Source: Tetranychus cinnabarinus
Taxonomy: Eukaryota; Arthropoda; Arachnida; Trombidiformes; Tetranychidae
Assembly (NCBI GenBank): GCA_022266195.1
Contig: WHVY01000002.1
Coordinates: 5,161,001 to 5,225,000, forward strand
DNA: 64,000 bases
Direction: 5' to 3'
The translations under genes were made by a program, and so were the position numbers. Shown piece by piece: positions 23,387 to 35,104 of the stretch. How positions within the stretch are numbered: position 1 is the first letter of the stretch; every line of letters begins with the position of its first letter. Below the pieces are notes generated by a model, which did no database searches, had not been told where the DNA came from, and saw only the letters and a program-made list of their open reading frames with translations.

Positions 23387-23430
23387 GCTATATCGATATT
23401 ATCGATATTTTGGTGCAAATATATCGATAA
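23387..23430. promoter_or_regulatory. TATCGATA cluster upstream of the 21320-23229 gene
   Basis: Three TATCGATA copies, 160-200 bp upstream of the start, keep the spacing of the cluster at 20705-20752. The palindromes are unchanged while intervening bases differ. Confidence 0.45.
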
Positions 23431-23764
23431 AGATAAATAATTTTCGGCCGCAGAGATGTATAAAGCTGTACACTTTTCTCAGTGTTTTCACGACTTTTCT
23501 TTGAAAAATTTATTTAAAAATGATATCGATAACAAAAACAATAAATAATAAAATCACAAAAAATAGCGTTAATTTCATTTATTGAGTAACCGTCAAACTC
23601 TACATGAAGTTTAAATTAAAGGTGGCTTGGTTACTTTTAGTAACCAGTTAGATGTTGAGAGTGAAAATATCTGGCGGTATTAAAAGCTAACGCTTTTCAA
23701 CTAATGAAGACTCTTCTACGATCAACTCAAATGCAAACGCTGAAAGAGGATAATGTGTCCTAAT

Positions 23765-24200
23765 GTGCTAGATGGGAAACATTGCTTGCAACTTCACTAC
23801 ATTGAATTAAGGAATCAATTTTCTTGAGCAAACAAGAAACCATTTTTCTCATTAACAAAGTCATAAAGTCTATGAATCTTGTTTCAAATGTTTGCAAGTT
23901 GATTTTCAAAGACTAACAACTTTTTATTAACAAGCTTTGTGAATTAGACTAAAGATTAGTTTTCAAGAAACGCAATCAACAATAGTTAACAAGGAAAATA
24001 AAGAAAGTCAACTGCTAATTGGCTTACAAAGTTTCTTGTGAGCTGCAATTGCAATTGAGCTGAAAAATAACACCATTACGACGCGGTTCGCTCCCAACTC
24101 ACGGTAACACCAATGTGTGAAAGCCGAAAGAATTAGGGTTAAATAGAAAGTATCAAAAATTTTGCTATCAAAGCACACAAAGGGATAACTTGAATCAATC
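23765..24200. repeat. dispersed repeat R2, copy 1
   Basis: It is collinear with 34175-34640 and, more loosely, 62030-62350. All begin with CTAGATGGGAAACATTGCTT and contain AAGAAACCATTTTTCTCA. No terminal repeats are evident. Confidence 0.65.
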
Positions 24201-24824
24201 TTCAACTAAATCAATGATTTTTTATCAAAATCAGCAGTATGAAGCACGAGTGATTCATTAATTCTGGTCTATCAAATTTTATCTTATATGTTACCAAAAG
24301 TGGTAAATCAAATACAAATGCTGATGAAATGAAACAAACTAAAACTGAAAATAGTCAATCTAATTTCAACATTAAATACTTTAAAACATCAGCTTAAGTG
24401 TCGTCTACGCATAGACGTTATCGTTAATTGCGAATATACCTTACAACGTATCTTTTCAGCGAATTCAGTTCTCATTAAAAGATGAGCTTCAAGAAATAAT
24501 TTCTCGGTGTACTGGAATGTGCATTTGGTTATGACTGATGTTTGCATTTGGTTAACACATTTTCAATATTGCCTGAATGCTGATGGGATGAATAGAAATT
24601 CTCAAGTTAAATTCATTTGTCAGTCCTTGCATAAATACTAATATTTTAGGTCATCATTAATGCATAATCATTTTGATCAGATTTGAATTTTTGAAGGAAT
24701 CAAAAATTATGGAAAATACAATCAAATTGACACAATTTTTATTATCATCTTTCAAGTGTTCAACAGGGTTGTCAATACAATTAAGGCAGTTCAATACTCA
24801 AAATATGTTGCATAATGAATTTTA

Positions 24825-26377
24825 TTAATTCATCGAAGCAAGTTTACGTTTTAAGCAAGGTCTGATAGCGTCTATCGATAAGAAAGCTGTGGTGAATGTT
24901 AGAAACTTACTAGGCACCTTTTTTCCACCAGTTTTGTTACTGTTATAATTAACCAGAAGACCCATTAGAACCCATAGTTTGTGGAAATGGTTAAATCTAA
25001 AGATGCTCTTTGTGGACTTATCGACCAAAAAAACTTCATTTTTAACTTGGCTGGAGGTTAGTATTAAATCATCGAAGCTCAATTGTTCGGCTATTTTTTT
25101 AAGCGGAATAATTTTAAGCTCTCCCTCTTGATCCATTTTGAATGTCATGAAATCCAAATTTTTAGTCATTATGTAAATATTTTTGTCCAAAATAGTCGAA
25201 ATGAAATTGTTTTCATAGCCAAACAGTTTAGGATTAATGTGTTCAGTTTTTGGATCCGACCAACAAGCAACAGGTCCGTCGACGATGCGAAATAAAATAA
25301 ACTTTCCATTAGCTTCGAGAAGTGAACTTCCGTAAATACGTTGGCAGCTGCTGTTGTAATTCTTTGTACCTTGATACTCCGTTCTAAAATGTAAAAAAGA
25401 TAAAGATGAAATAATTATAAAAGAATCAAATAGAATAAATTTAGCGACGGTTGAAATGTTGAGTTTAGAACCGTCAAGAAACTACTACAGAAACTACATA
25501 TTACGATAGATCGTATGATCATGAGAAACAATAAAATCAAATACATTGTACTTACTTAACATATATTTTGCAAGTGCACCTTGCAACCTCAAAATGGTGC
25601 GATACATATGCTTTATAATCAAGCAAACGATATTTATTCTGCTTCCAATCAAGGCGAATCAATCTCCTTCCAGAATCGAATGGAATATCCGAAATATGTT
25701 CATCATGAAGGACATGAAGCGGCATTGAAGCGTCTAATTGAACAACCTGATTAACCAATGGCAAAAAATTACTGTCAAGTACTTTGATTCGCAAATCTGT
25801 ACCCTCCAACTCTTCAATGGCAATAAAATATTCTTGTTCAGTTCGATTGCAGCAACAACATTTAGCATTCTCGAGAGAGCAGAAAAGCGGTTCAAAACCT
25901 TCAGATTTAATGAGCTCATTTTCCTTTACTTTAGTTAGATGTTGATATTTCATAAGACACCATCGGACTGAATTCAGCAATGCTTTAAGATGTGACTTTC
26001 TATAATCCGCAAGGTGATCTACCCATTTTATGATCGCATCGAAAACTTGATATTCTGAATAAATCATCAGGTCCAGCTTACAAATGTAATCAATTGTTTT
26101 GAAGGGAAAAAGAGACCAACGAGGTGTTTGGACAATTTTAAGGAAATGGCGACAGATGAAAGCATCCAGGACACTCGAATTGACTAATTTAGAAGTTGAA
26201 GTCACTTGAGGAATAATGGTCGATAGAAATTCAAATGAAAATTTTTTATGGAAATAGTTGAAACAATCCTTTAACAAGTCATCGTTCATCCCAAAATAAT
26301 CAGCCATGGTACACAGATTTATTACGTGATCCATATCGATGTACATAAAATCCAGTTCAATCCAATCCAGAATTAAA
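24825..26377 (-). pseudogene. 5'-truncated BTB-BACK-kelch-like copy (subfamily C)
   Basis: Family homology starts at LILDWIELDFMYIDMDHVIN near 26377. The first ~58 codons of BTB, including the start, are absent and an in-frame TAA lies just upstream. From there everything is open: exon 1 to 25556 (donor GTTAA|GTAAGT), a 172-bp intron, and exon 2 from 25383 (acceptor CATTTTAG|AACGG) to 24825. The linker reads CSLENAKCCCCNRTEQ, with four consecutive Cys. Exon 2 has DKNIYIMTKNLDFMTFKM and DAIRPCLKRKLASMN. The open 3' part suggests recent loss. A protein starting at an internal Met, with a crippled BTB, is possible. Confidence 0.8.
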
Positions 26378-26554
26378 GGGTGTCTATTTTAAAATCCGTT
26401 GAAGCACAAAACACAAATGAACACAATTGGTCATCCACTGAATACAAGTAAACCAATGAAGAGTAAATTAGATAAGAAATTAATTTAACACCATCTATGA
26501 ATTTATTTAGTGACCAAAACATGTGAAATGTTAAGAACATGTAACATGAAAAAC

Positions 26555-26968
26555 AAGACAGATGAAAGCATTAAGTTCACCAGAGTTGATACATTTAGAT
26601 GTTGTAGTCACTTGAGGTATTATAACAGGCAGATGTTCAATGGTAAACTTATCATGGAAGTATTTTAAACACTCATCCGAGACCCACTCCATTCCTAAAT
26701 AATCCGTCATGGTACACAGATTTATTACGTTATCCATCTTGATAAATGAATAGTCGCAATCTAGCCCATCCAGAATTATTTTGAAAGTCTTTTCATCGAA
26801 ATCAAGTTCAACTCTATTTTCCTTTGATTCCAACACATCATGGCTCAACATACTTCCAAAATAAGGTATTTTATGAAGCAATTTTTTACTAATACGATGT
26901 TCTGTGGATCGATTAACTATCGTAAGTTGGTCATCAGTCTCTAATACACAATAATTATGTAAATCCAT
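26555..26968 (-). pseudogene. 3'-truncated BTB/early BACK copy
   Basis: It starts MDLHNYCVLETDDQL at 26968; six residues (LHNYCV) are inserted relative to other copies after MD. BTB is complete and open. The sequence ends at LNAFIC in the early BACK and runs into unrelated sequence. The last 243 bases (26557-26799) are identical by eye to 50581-50823 in the copy at 49261. It overlaps in domain content with the 5'-truncated copy just downstream, so the two cannot be spliced into one normal gene. Confidence 0.8.
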
Positions 26969-27552
26969 AATAAGCACAAAACAATAATTCACACGAAATA
27001 AATAACTACACAATCAGTCACTAGAGATTAAATTTAGCAGATGATCTATATCTGGAGTTCACTAAGATCATCAAAAGAGTAATTGATACTTTGTATCAGA
27101 TACATTGTAACATCATTAGTAAGTTTAAGATATTTCATTACAGGGTGTTAAGAAAGATGCGCAAAAAATGTTAGCTCAAACCCAAGCAAAACAAAAACAG
27201 TCCATTGCGCATAGGGAAAGATTTCCTATTCACAGACTTTAAGACTCTAAAGGGTGCAACTAAAGTTCTTGTAGGAGACAATATCGATGACATTCGATAT
27301 TTTCAATCTGAAAAAATTGTTTCAATTTCCTGAATCAAGAAATTTTATTATATTTATTTAATTTCAATTTCCGACATTGAATAATCCCATTTTTTGTGAA
27401 CACTATGTTGATGTAATCAAAAAATTCCACCATTTTTTTCGATGTCTCGGGGCTTTTTTAATATCACGTCAAAATAAAAACGATATTTAAATCAACAATT
27501 GAATTTATTTTGGCCAAATTTAATACAGTAAATTCTCATACTTTCGATATCT
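26969..27552. other. short intergenic stretch
   Basis: It is AT-rich and I see no fossil, inverted repeat or conserved box that I can support. ACAGGGTGTTA near 27142 recurs at 41150 and 44944 in other 5' flanks. Confidence 0.4.
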
Positions 27553-29332
27553 TTACCGAACAGAGTTGAGGTTATGGTTCGAGCAATTACTGATGATGTC
27601 TAGCGGTAGAAAAGCTGGGGTCAATGTGATCAACTTATTAGATTCCCTTAAACTATAACCACAACTTCGGCCGCAGTTAGAAGATGGATAAGGATCAATA
27701 AACAAACCACCGATTAAACTCCATTCTTGATTAGTAATATTGAAACAAAAGGCTTTTTCCGTGGATTCATCGATCAAAAAAACTCGATCAGTATGATCTA
27801 CACTTGAAGTTAAAAACAAACTTTCGTATTTAAATTCATATCCTTCATCCAATTTTGGAAGCTCAATCTTCTTCCAATGTTTGTGGCGAATATTGAACAT
27901 GCCAAAATCAAGATTATTTGTCAGAATGAAGATATTACTGGACAGTACAGTTACACGAAGTTTTATCACCGTATCATGAAGTCTAGAATTTCTCATGATT
28001 TCATCACCAGATTGCATTATTTTCGTTAGCCAATACTCAAATTCCTCATCATGACCATGGGTATAAATAAGTCTTGCATCAGTTGTGTCGCGTATTGTGT
28101 GTCTATAAATAGGCCGGAATCCAGAAGGTTTCCAACAATATTTTATACTAAAATAAAAAATAAAAATTTAAGATTATTCATTCGAGCACAGAAAAGTATC
28201 TAAAAATAAGAAATGCGAAAAAAGAGTTACAGCGCATTTCAAGATTGATTTCAACAGTAATAAATGGTTAAGTTGCTGAAAATTCAATCAGTATACGAGA
28301 TTCAAGGTAAGAAAGAGTGTTGACTTAAGAATTAATAACTTACGAGTGATTCGCAAGCAATCTACAGGTGCTAAATAGATAGGATCTGAAATCTTTCTCA
28401 TTGAAAAAACGATATTTATTTCGATTCCAATCAATTCGAATTGCTTTCCTTCCAGAATGGTACAAAATATCAGAAATATGTTCATCATGAAGTAGATCCG
28501 GTGATATTGATTCGTCCAATTTTATATCTCGATTAAACAGGAACAGAAAATTATTGCCAAGTACTGTTATTCGCAAATCTGTACCATTCAATTTTTCGAT
28601 AATGTTGAAACAATTTTGCTTGGCTCTGTCAAAGAAACAATCAAAATTATGTTTGGGAGGTAAGCAACATTTTGGCTCAAAACCTGATGATTTGAACAGT
28701 TCATTTTCCTTGATTTTAGATAAATCTTTGTTTTTTAAATGACACCATCGAACTAATCTTAACAATCTTCCAAGATGACATTTTCTAGAATAAACATTGA
28801 AATAGACCCATCTTGCGATCGCCTGGAAGACTTGATATTCTGAATAAATCATCAAATCCAAAGCACAAATGTACTCTATTGTTTCAACAGGATAACTTAA
28901 CCAAACAGCGGTGTTTGCTATCTTCAAGAAATGGCGACAGATGAAAGCATTGAGAGTATCAGAATTGATCAACATGCAAGTTTCAGTCACTTGAGGTATA
29001 ACAGTTGCAAGATGTTCAATCGAAAACCTTTTGCGAAAATATTCAGTGCATTCTTGCATCAAGTAATTCATTCCAAAATAATCACTTATGTTGCAAAGTG
29101 TTATAACGTATTTCATATCAATTATTGCATTATCGAATCTAATCCAATTTAAAAATGATTTGAAAGCTTTTTCATCGAAATCCAGTTCAACTTTGTTTTC
29201 CTTTGATTCCAATACATCATGGCTCAACATCCTTTCAAAGTAAGGCACTTTACGAATTATTTTTTTACTAATAATATGTGTCATTGATCGATTCACTATT
29301 TTAAGTTGGTCATCAGTTTGCAATGAATCCAT
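27553..29332 (-). CDS. BTB-BACK-kelch-like protein, two exons, longest copy (subfamily E)
   Basis: Exon 1 is 29332-28344 and exon 2 is 28147-27553, with a 196-bp intron: donor CACTC|GTAAGT, acceptor TATTTTAG|TATAA, phase 2; 527 residues. Start MDSLQTDDQLKIVNRS. BACK is VIPQVTETCMLINSDTLNAF onward, ending LVRWCHLKNKDL. The linker has CLPPKHNFDCFFDRAKQ, losing one Cys of the C-x-C pair. Exon 2 is the longest in the array. It opens IKYCWKPSGFRPIYRHTIRD and carries a Cys-containing insertion (SSNCGRSCGYS) before the LTPAFLPLDII tail. It is the only complete subfamily E member; the others at 12.2, 48.9 and 63.6 kb are broken or cut by the window edge. Confidence 0.84.
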
Positions 29333-30232
29333 AGTTAAAGCACAAATTTAAATTCAACAAGAAATTGTTAAACTTTCATAAATGAATAACTTATCATATT
29401 TTTTAATATACTAAAGTCAAAAGAAACAAAAGAAACAGTTCATTTAAATCGGATTTAAATTCAACAAGAAATTTTTACTTGTATAAATGAATAACTTATC
29501 TCATGCATTAAAGTCAAACAAAACATTTCATTTAGTGAACAAGGAATATGTTTACGACTTCGTTGTACCTTCGATTGACCAACAAGTACCAGAACAGCTA
29601 AGCTAAACACAAAATAGCCAAAAGCTTTAAGAGCCAAAACAGAAGAGCAAAGGATTTTAAAAGGTAATATAATCCTTCAATGTATTTAAATGTTTCAAAT
29701 TTGCTGCCACTTCACTGCAGTCTTCAAATTGCCATAATAAAAAGACTCAAGTTATTTGTATCTGCAAGTCGATGCTGTACCCGACTATTTAAGCCAATCA
29801 ATCAACACTTTCAATTCCCACTTTCACACCAGCTTCTTATTGCTCGGAGTCACTCACAAGATTTAAATAAACCCAACTTTTTAACGAGAATTATAATTGA
29901 TTTATAAGGTACCTAATGAGGCAAGTTGAAGCAAGTTTCAAAATCTCCATCTATTGAGCTTTAATTTTTAACCAATCAGTGATTATTGGTTCTGAACTTT
30001 GTCTCAAAAAGTCAATTATCAATAGATGCCGACTGAGAAAGAATTGCTTTGCTTGAGTCTTCAAATGTACTTACCAGTGAGTTTGAGTTTTGTTTACAAA
30101 CATTTTGAATTTTCAGTTAACCTTTTGTAAGCTTTTAGGTGTGAAGTCGTAAACTTGATCTTCTTTCTAAAACTAATTAGTAAGCCAACAATATTTTAAG
30201 CAGGATTAGTCAAATGGGCAGACTGGTTCTGA

Positions 30233-31516
30233 CCTGTTTGGCCAATCCTTTAAACTTTTAAGCTTGCTAATTGAAAAACAAACAATGTTTTAAACCAAAA
30301 GGACTATGGATGAAAACTTTGGTCTTTTTATAAATCAAGTATAAAATCTGGCAACAAAATTAATACAATGCTAACCTATGGGCAAAAAGTTTGAGACAAA
30401 TATACAAATCACTTGTAAAGCTTTTTCTTTATAATCCGATTAGCTAGAGCGCCGAAACTTTCAGGAGACTGAGAAGGAGGTTCAGTTCATCTACAATCAG
30501 AAATTCAAGATCATCGAACATTCTGATCATTTTAAATTAATCATTAACTCTTGCGACAATTGAATGATTTCTTGCCTCTCTGCATAAGAAAAAAATATTG
30601 GAAAAAATCAATTAACTTTAAGATCCATTTATTCAGAGGTTATATAATATTTAAAGCTTTTTTTAACATGCTAACGCTTGCAACACAATATGACCTATCA
30701 AAATCTTTAATTTCGATCATGATATTATGCCTAAGACGACAGTAATTTAATCTAACAAATCAGAAAAAATTTAAAATTTAAAAATTCAACTTCAATCACC
30801 GCATAAGGGTGCCAAAAATATAAAATTTAAATCAAATGGTGCTATGTATAGTAGGTCATTATATATCAAATTAAACAGCAAGAGTTGTTTAATCTTTGAC
30901 CGTTTGAAGTGAAAAGTTAAGAAGATTTTTGAAAAAGATACGAGCAATTAAACATTTGTCTCAAACTTTCTGCCCATAGGTTATAACCAATTTTTCCATC
31001 ATCTTAAATGATCTAGTATCATCAATATACAATAACTCATGATGAAATCTAATGAATGGTCAAAAAATGATGATTGTATAATAGTTGCTATCATTCTCGA
31101 AATAGTGAGGCTCAAAGATTTTAGATCAATGGCCAAAATCAAGAGAATTCTTGATAAATTGAAAATAGTTTTCAACCGCTGATGTGTACCTACAATTTTT
31201 ATCCACAAATAATAAGTTTCAGCTCTCTAACTTTTACGGACACAGAAAGCAGTCAGTTTAACTGAAAATCTAACTACTGTGTTTAACAGTAACAGAAAAA
31301 TGTATTTCTCAAAATAAAAGCATTTTCTGATTGACCATTAAAAGTTGCATCAGTAAAAATAATTTTCATGAAAAAATATTCTTCCATGATTGAATAAAAT
31401 ACTATCAAAGTTTCAACTTTGTCCTCAAATTTCTTGAAAACTGTCGAATAGAGAAATTTTTTGAAATATTTTTGTTTTTTAAAGTGTTTGTTTGCTTAAA
31501 GAATTGGCCAAACAGG
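30233..31516. mobile_element. possible larger inverted-repeat element around the 608-bp element
   Basis: CCTGTTTGGCCAATCCTTTAA at 30233-30253 (21 bp, quoted here as CCTGTTTGGCCAAT plus CTTTAA) is inverted with one mismatch at 31496-31516. GGGCAGACT occurs outside each end. No transposase frame or clear target duplication is visible, so it may instead be two solo ends. Confidence 0.4.
30374..30981. mobile_element. 608-bp non-autonomous Tc1/mariner-like element
   Basis: The ends begin ACCTATGGGCAAAAAGTTTG and extend about 28 bp, inverted at the other end with one mismatch. A TA dinucleotide lies immediately outside both ends (30372-30373 and 30982-30983), as expected of Tc1/mariner insertion. 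The interior has no transposase motif, only short frames, so it is non-autonomous. Confidence 0.75.
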
Positions 31517-31849
31517 AATATACCGGGCAGACTAGACTCAGAACTCTAGTGTACTCCACTAAAAGGGATAAGCCTCATCAGAATCGACGATTGTCAATTT
31601 TTTGCAAATGCTATTTTTTGAAAGAAGGCGACAAAAAAGTAAGTTTATTATAAAAATGAGCCAGAAAACGCTCCCGTTTGGCCATGTCTTTTGAATTAGG
31701 CATACAATATGAAGGAAATTCAGTAAAGGAGATAATCTTTTGCAGATCTCTACATGCTCAGAAAAACCTCAGATTTAAGTTTAATTTAAATAAATAAATA
31801 AATATTTAACCCAATTTTAAAGCTTTAGTAAGATGAAGAATTACTCAGT

Positions 31850-33611
31850 TCAAGAATAATTTAAGTAAATTAATGATCTGGAGTTAGATTTGGAGTTTAG
31901 TTTAGTTAAGCAAGTTCTGATGGTGTTTAACGGAAGAAAAGTAGAAGTCAAAGTATACAGACTGTTGGAATTCTTTTGGTCATCTGCAGATGAATAAGTT
32001 GTCATACAACCCTTTGAACTCACTTTAGTGTTCACATCGAAACAAATGAATTTTTTTGTGAGTTTATCAACCAAAATAATTTTATCACCAGCTGGATTTG
32101 ATGTTAACAGGGTATTCGTAAAACTGAATTTATTATGCCATAAGCGATGGCTCCAAGTCCGTCTAAGCACCTTATTATTAACTTCAATTTTAAACTCGTA
32201 TAACTTGCGTTTATTTGTCAGCAAGTAGATCTTATCGTTCAAAATAGTGGCTTTACAATGGTTTAGACTCGGAAACATTATATAGTTTATGTAGGGTTGC
32301 CTTGAAAAATAGTGCAAACGACCTGCTTGAATGTAAATTAGGCCAAAATTTTCAGCTCCTTCTAAAAGTAAAGAGCCGTCTTCAATATTTTCTCCTGGCT
32401 CTAAATCCCCGCTAAGATGAGTTCCACTAAAGCACAAAAGAAAATAAGTTGAATTAAATGTTTGATAACAGAAAATGAATTTGACTAAATTCATAACAGT
32501 GTTTAAGAAATACCAATATGAATGTTGGTAAAATGAAAATAAATATGAAATTAATAGCATAGAGAGATCAGTAAAAAACTTCAATGTAGACTTTCATTGT
32601 AAAAATGATTACTTACTGTCCAATGTTTCCATCGATTGTTTTAAGCAATTGAGTATAAGGTTGTGGAGGGCAAAACCACATAAATTTTTTACGTTTCCAG
32701 TCTATTCGAAGGGAATTCCTTCTGGTATCGAAAAGAAGGTCAGAAATGTGTTCATCATGGAAAAGCTCTGAAGGCAAACACGGATCATGTTTAATGACTT
32801 GACTAAACAGTTGTGTCAAGTTATTGTCAAGCACTTTGATTCGCAGATCTGTACTCTTCTCAAATTTTTCAATCATGATGAAAAAGTTTTGCTTGGCTCG
32901 ATTGAAGGTATAATCACAATTAACCTTCTGAGAAGAACAAAATATTGAAGCAAAACCTGAAGATTTAAACAATTCATTTTCTTTTATTTTAGATAAGTCT
33001 TTTTCGTTCAAATGGCACCATCGGACTAACTTTAATAATCTTTCAAGATAACGCTTTCTAGAATCAACCTTGTAATTCACCCATCTCATGATTGCATCGA
33101 ATACTTGATATTCTGAATAGATCATCAGATCCAAAGCACAAATATATGCAATCGTTTCAAAAGGATATCCAAACCAAATAGTTGTGCTTGCTATTTTAAG
33201 GAAATAACGACAGATGAAAGCATTAAGATCACCAGAGTTTACACATTCAGATGTTGCAGTCACTTGCGGTATAACACTGGAAAGATTTTTAGTTGAAAAG
33301 TTGTCATTGAAACAGGTGATACACATTTTTGAAATCCAATCCAGACCCAAATAATCAGCCAACTCGTACAAAGTAATTACATAGTTCATCTCAATCGTAA
33401 TAACAGTATAATCGCTTTTAACTAAATTCAGAATTATTTCCAAAGTCTGCTTATCAAAATCCAATTCAACTTTGTTTTCCTTTGATTCCAAACATTCATG
33501 GCTCAACATCTTTTCAAAATAAGGCACTTTACGAATCAGTTTTTTACTAATACGATATTCTGTTGAACGATTCAATATCGTTAGTTGGTCATCCAGGTCT
33601 AATGAATCCAT
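31850..33611 (-). CDS. BTB-BACK-kelch-like protein, two exons (subfamily D)
   Basis: Exon 1 is 33611-32617 and exon 2 is 32426-31850, with a 190-bp intron: donor GGACA|GTAAGT, acceptor GTGCTTTAG|TGG, phase 2; 523 residues. Start MDSLDLDDQLTILNRS. A two-residue insertion (SDYTVITIEMN) lengthens the BTB, a subfamily D trait. The linker is CSSQKVNCDYTFNRAKQ. The first propeller block is RRNSLRIDWKRKKFMWF instead of SGRKMIRIDW. Exon 2 opens HGTHLSGDLEPGENIEDGSLLLEGAENF and has a Ser/Lys-rich tail after LNTIRTCL. From 32770 to 32589, across the donor into the intron, it is identical by eye to 59981-59800 in the gene at 59098. Confidence 0.85.
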
Positions 33612-33815
33612 GACACACACTTCAAAATAAAAACAAAAGGATAAAACTTTGCACTATCAAGAGGATACAGTATTTAGATTTAGTATCGGACTACTTGTTT
33701 GTTTTTTAGGTATAAAGTTAAGAAATGACCATTTTTCAATCTTCATTCAACATAAAAAAATTTTAAGTTCTAGGAGTGACTCAAAAGATGGAATCAGTTG
33801 ACCTCTTCCATTTGA

Positions 33816-33827
33816 GCCAATCATTGA
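33816..33827. promoter_or_regulatory. CCAAT box upstream of the 31850-33611 gene
   Basis: GCCAATCATTGA lies 205 bp upstream of the start within CCATTTGAGCCAAT, the form also present at 37726, 48109, 54057 and 61650. Confidence 0.45.
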
Positions 33828-34174
33828 ATACTAATATTTTACTGTCAAACAGTAACACTCAAACTTAATTTCCTCAGCTAACTGGTTCATCGTCTGGATT
33901 AGCTCTGTAAACAACTCGGCCAAAAATCGATTGAATTGACTAGAGCATCGAGTCATTATATTCGATTATGATTTCAAGTCATGTTCAAAGAGCAAAGTTA
34001 TTTCCCTAAATTGATGAAACCACATTGAATGACGAAGATGGTTCAGATGGAGATGGCCAATCTAAATCTAATCACTTCAATGCCACATGATGTGCCCAAT
34101 CTCTGGACTCAGAGTTTTGTGTTTAAAACTAAATTGAATGATTAAAGTAATTGCTGTTTTTCAATAAGACGAGA

Positions 34175-34640
34175 CTTTATGACTAGATGGGAAACATTGC
34201 TTTGCAACTTCACTGCAATTTAATTAAAGAATCAGTTTTCTTAAGCAAACAAGAAACCATTTTTCTCATTAACAAAGTCATAAAGTCTATGAACCTTGTT
34301 TCAAATGTTTGCAAAGACTAACAACTTGTTAGTAACAAGCTTTGTGAATTAGCCTCAACGATTAGTTTTTAAGAAACGCAATCAACAATAGTTAACAAGG
34401 AAAATAAAGAAAGTTAACTGCTAATTGGCTTACAAAGTTTCTTTTGAGCTGCAATTGCAATTGAGCTGAAAAATGACACCATAACGGCGCGATTCGATCC
34501 CAATTCACGATAACACCTATGTGTGAAAATCGAAAGAATTATGTTTGAATAGAAAGTAACAAAAAATTTTGCTATCCAAACACACGAAACGATAACGTGA
34601 ATCAAGCTAATCAAAATCATCAGTGACATCTTTAAATCAA
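34175..34640. repeat. dispersed repeat R2, copy 2
   Basis: It aligns with 23765-24200 with scattered substitutions and small indels. The minus-strand frame ending KKLCKPISS is preserved in both copies over about 40 codons. Confidence 0.65.
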
Positions 34641-35104
34641 TACTTTTAGGGACATAAAAACTCAAGTCATTTGTGCATTTAAAATTTATCTGATCGACAG
34701 TTTATCATAAAATCGCTTTCATAGTTGAAACTTCTACTTAATTTTGTTCAGCTACAGAGTTTCATTTTAGTTGAGTTTTTAGTTTCTTTCGCATTTTAAA
34801 AATGTTTTTCCACTAAAAACTGGAGTATTGGTTGTGGATTGATTGTACCGTGATCAGTCATGATAGAAGAAGTTTCTTATGATAAATAAATATACATTCT
34901 ATTAAAGCGATTGATTTAATTAGAATAACTGAAATTTAATTTGAATACAAGGAAAAGATAAGTTTAAATCATTATTTGTTAAATGAGTAAACATCAGGTT
35001 ATAAGTTTAGTTTAGAGAAATAACTATTATAATTATTTAAGCCAATTTTAAAACTTTAGTTGGTTCATGAAGCACTCAATTTATGAATAATTTTAGTCAA
35101 ATAA

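Larger units (their letters stand above)
23230..24824. other. intergenic stretch with dispersed repeats
   Basis: Left part (23230-23700) duplicates 20563-21000. 23765-24200 is a copy of repeat R2 (others at 34175-34640 and 62030-62350). 24385-24560 is a copy of a repeat also at 63225-63370. A 65-codon minus frame at 24008-24205 lies in R2. Confidence 0.55.
29333..31849. other. 2.5-kb gap with tandem duplication and nested elements
   Basis: 29345-29448 and 29452-29540 are a diverged tandem duplication (shared AAATTCAACAAGAAAT and ATAAATGAATAACTTATC). The TA-flanked element at 30374-30981 sits within a larger inverted repeat (30233-31516). Open frames at 29680, 30551 and 30999 have no recognisable motif. 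Confidence 0.55.
33612..35104. other. intergenic stretch with repeat R2
   Basis: A CCAAT box is at 33816-33827. About 34120-34640 is R2 copy 2 with adjoining sequence also shared with 61985-62350. A minus-strand open frame (34414-34665) is in R2. Nothing else is seen. Confidence 0.5.

Noticed and set aside
24825..26968. One gene formed by splicing the 26555 fragment to the 24825 fragment
   Set aside because: Both contain the second half of BTB and early BACK, so the product would repeat those regions, and no donor is apparent at the fragment end.
29680..31208. Short open frames at 29680, 30551 and 30999
   Set aside because: No similarity to a transposase or to the family; the second lies inside the non-autonomous element.
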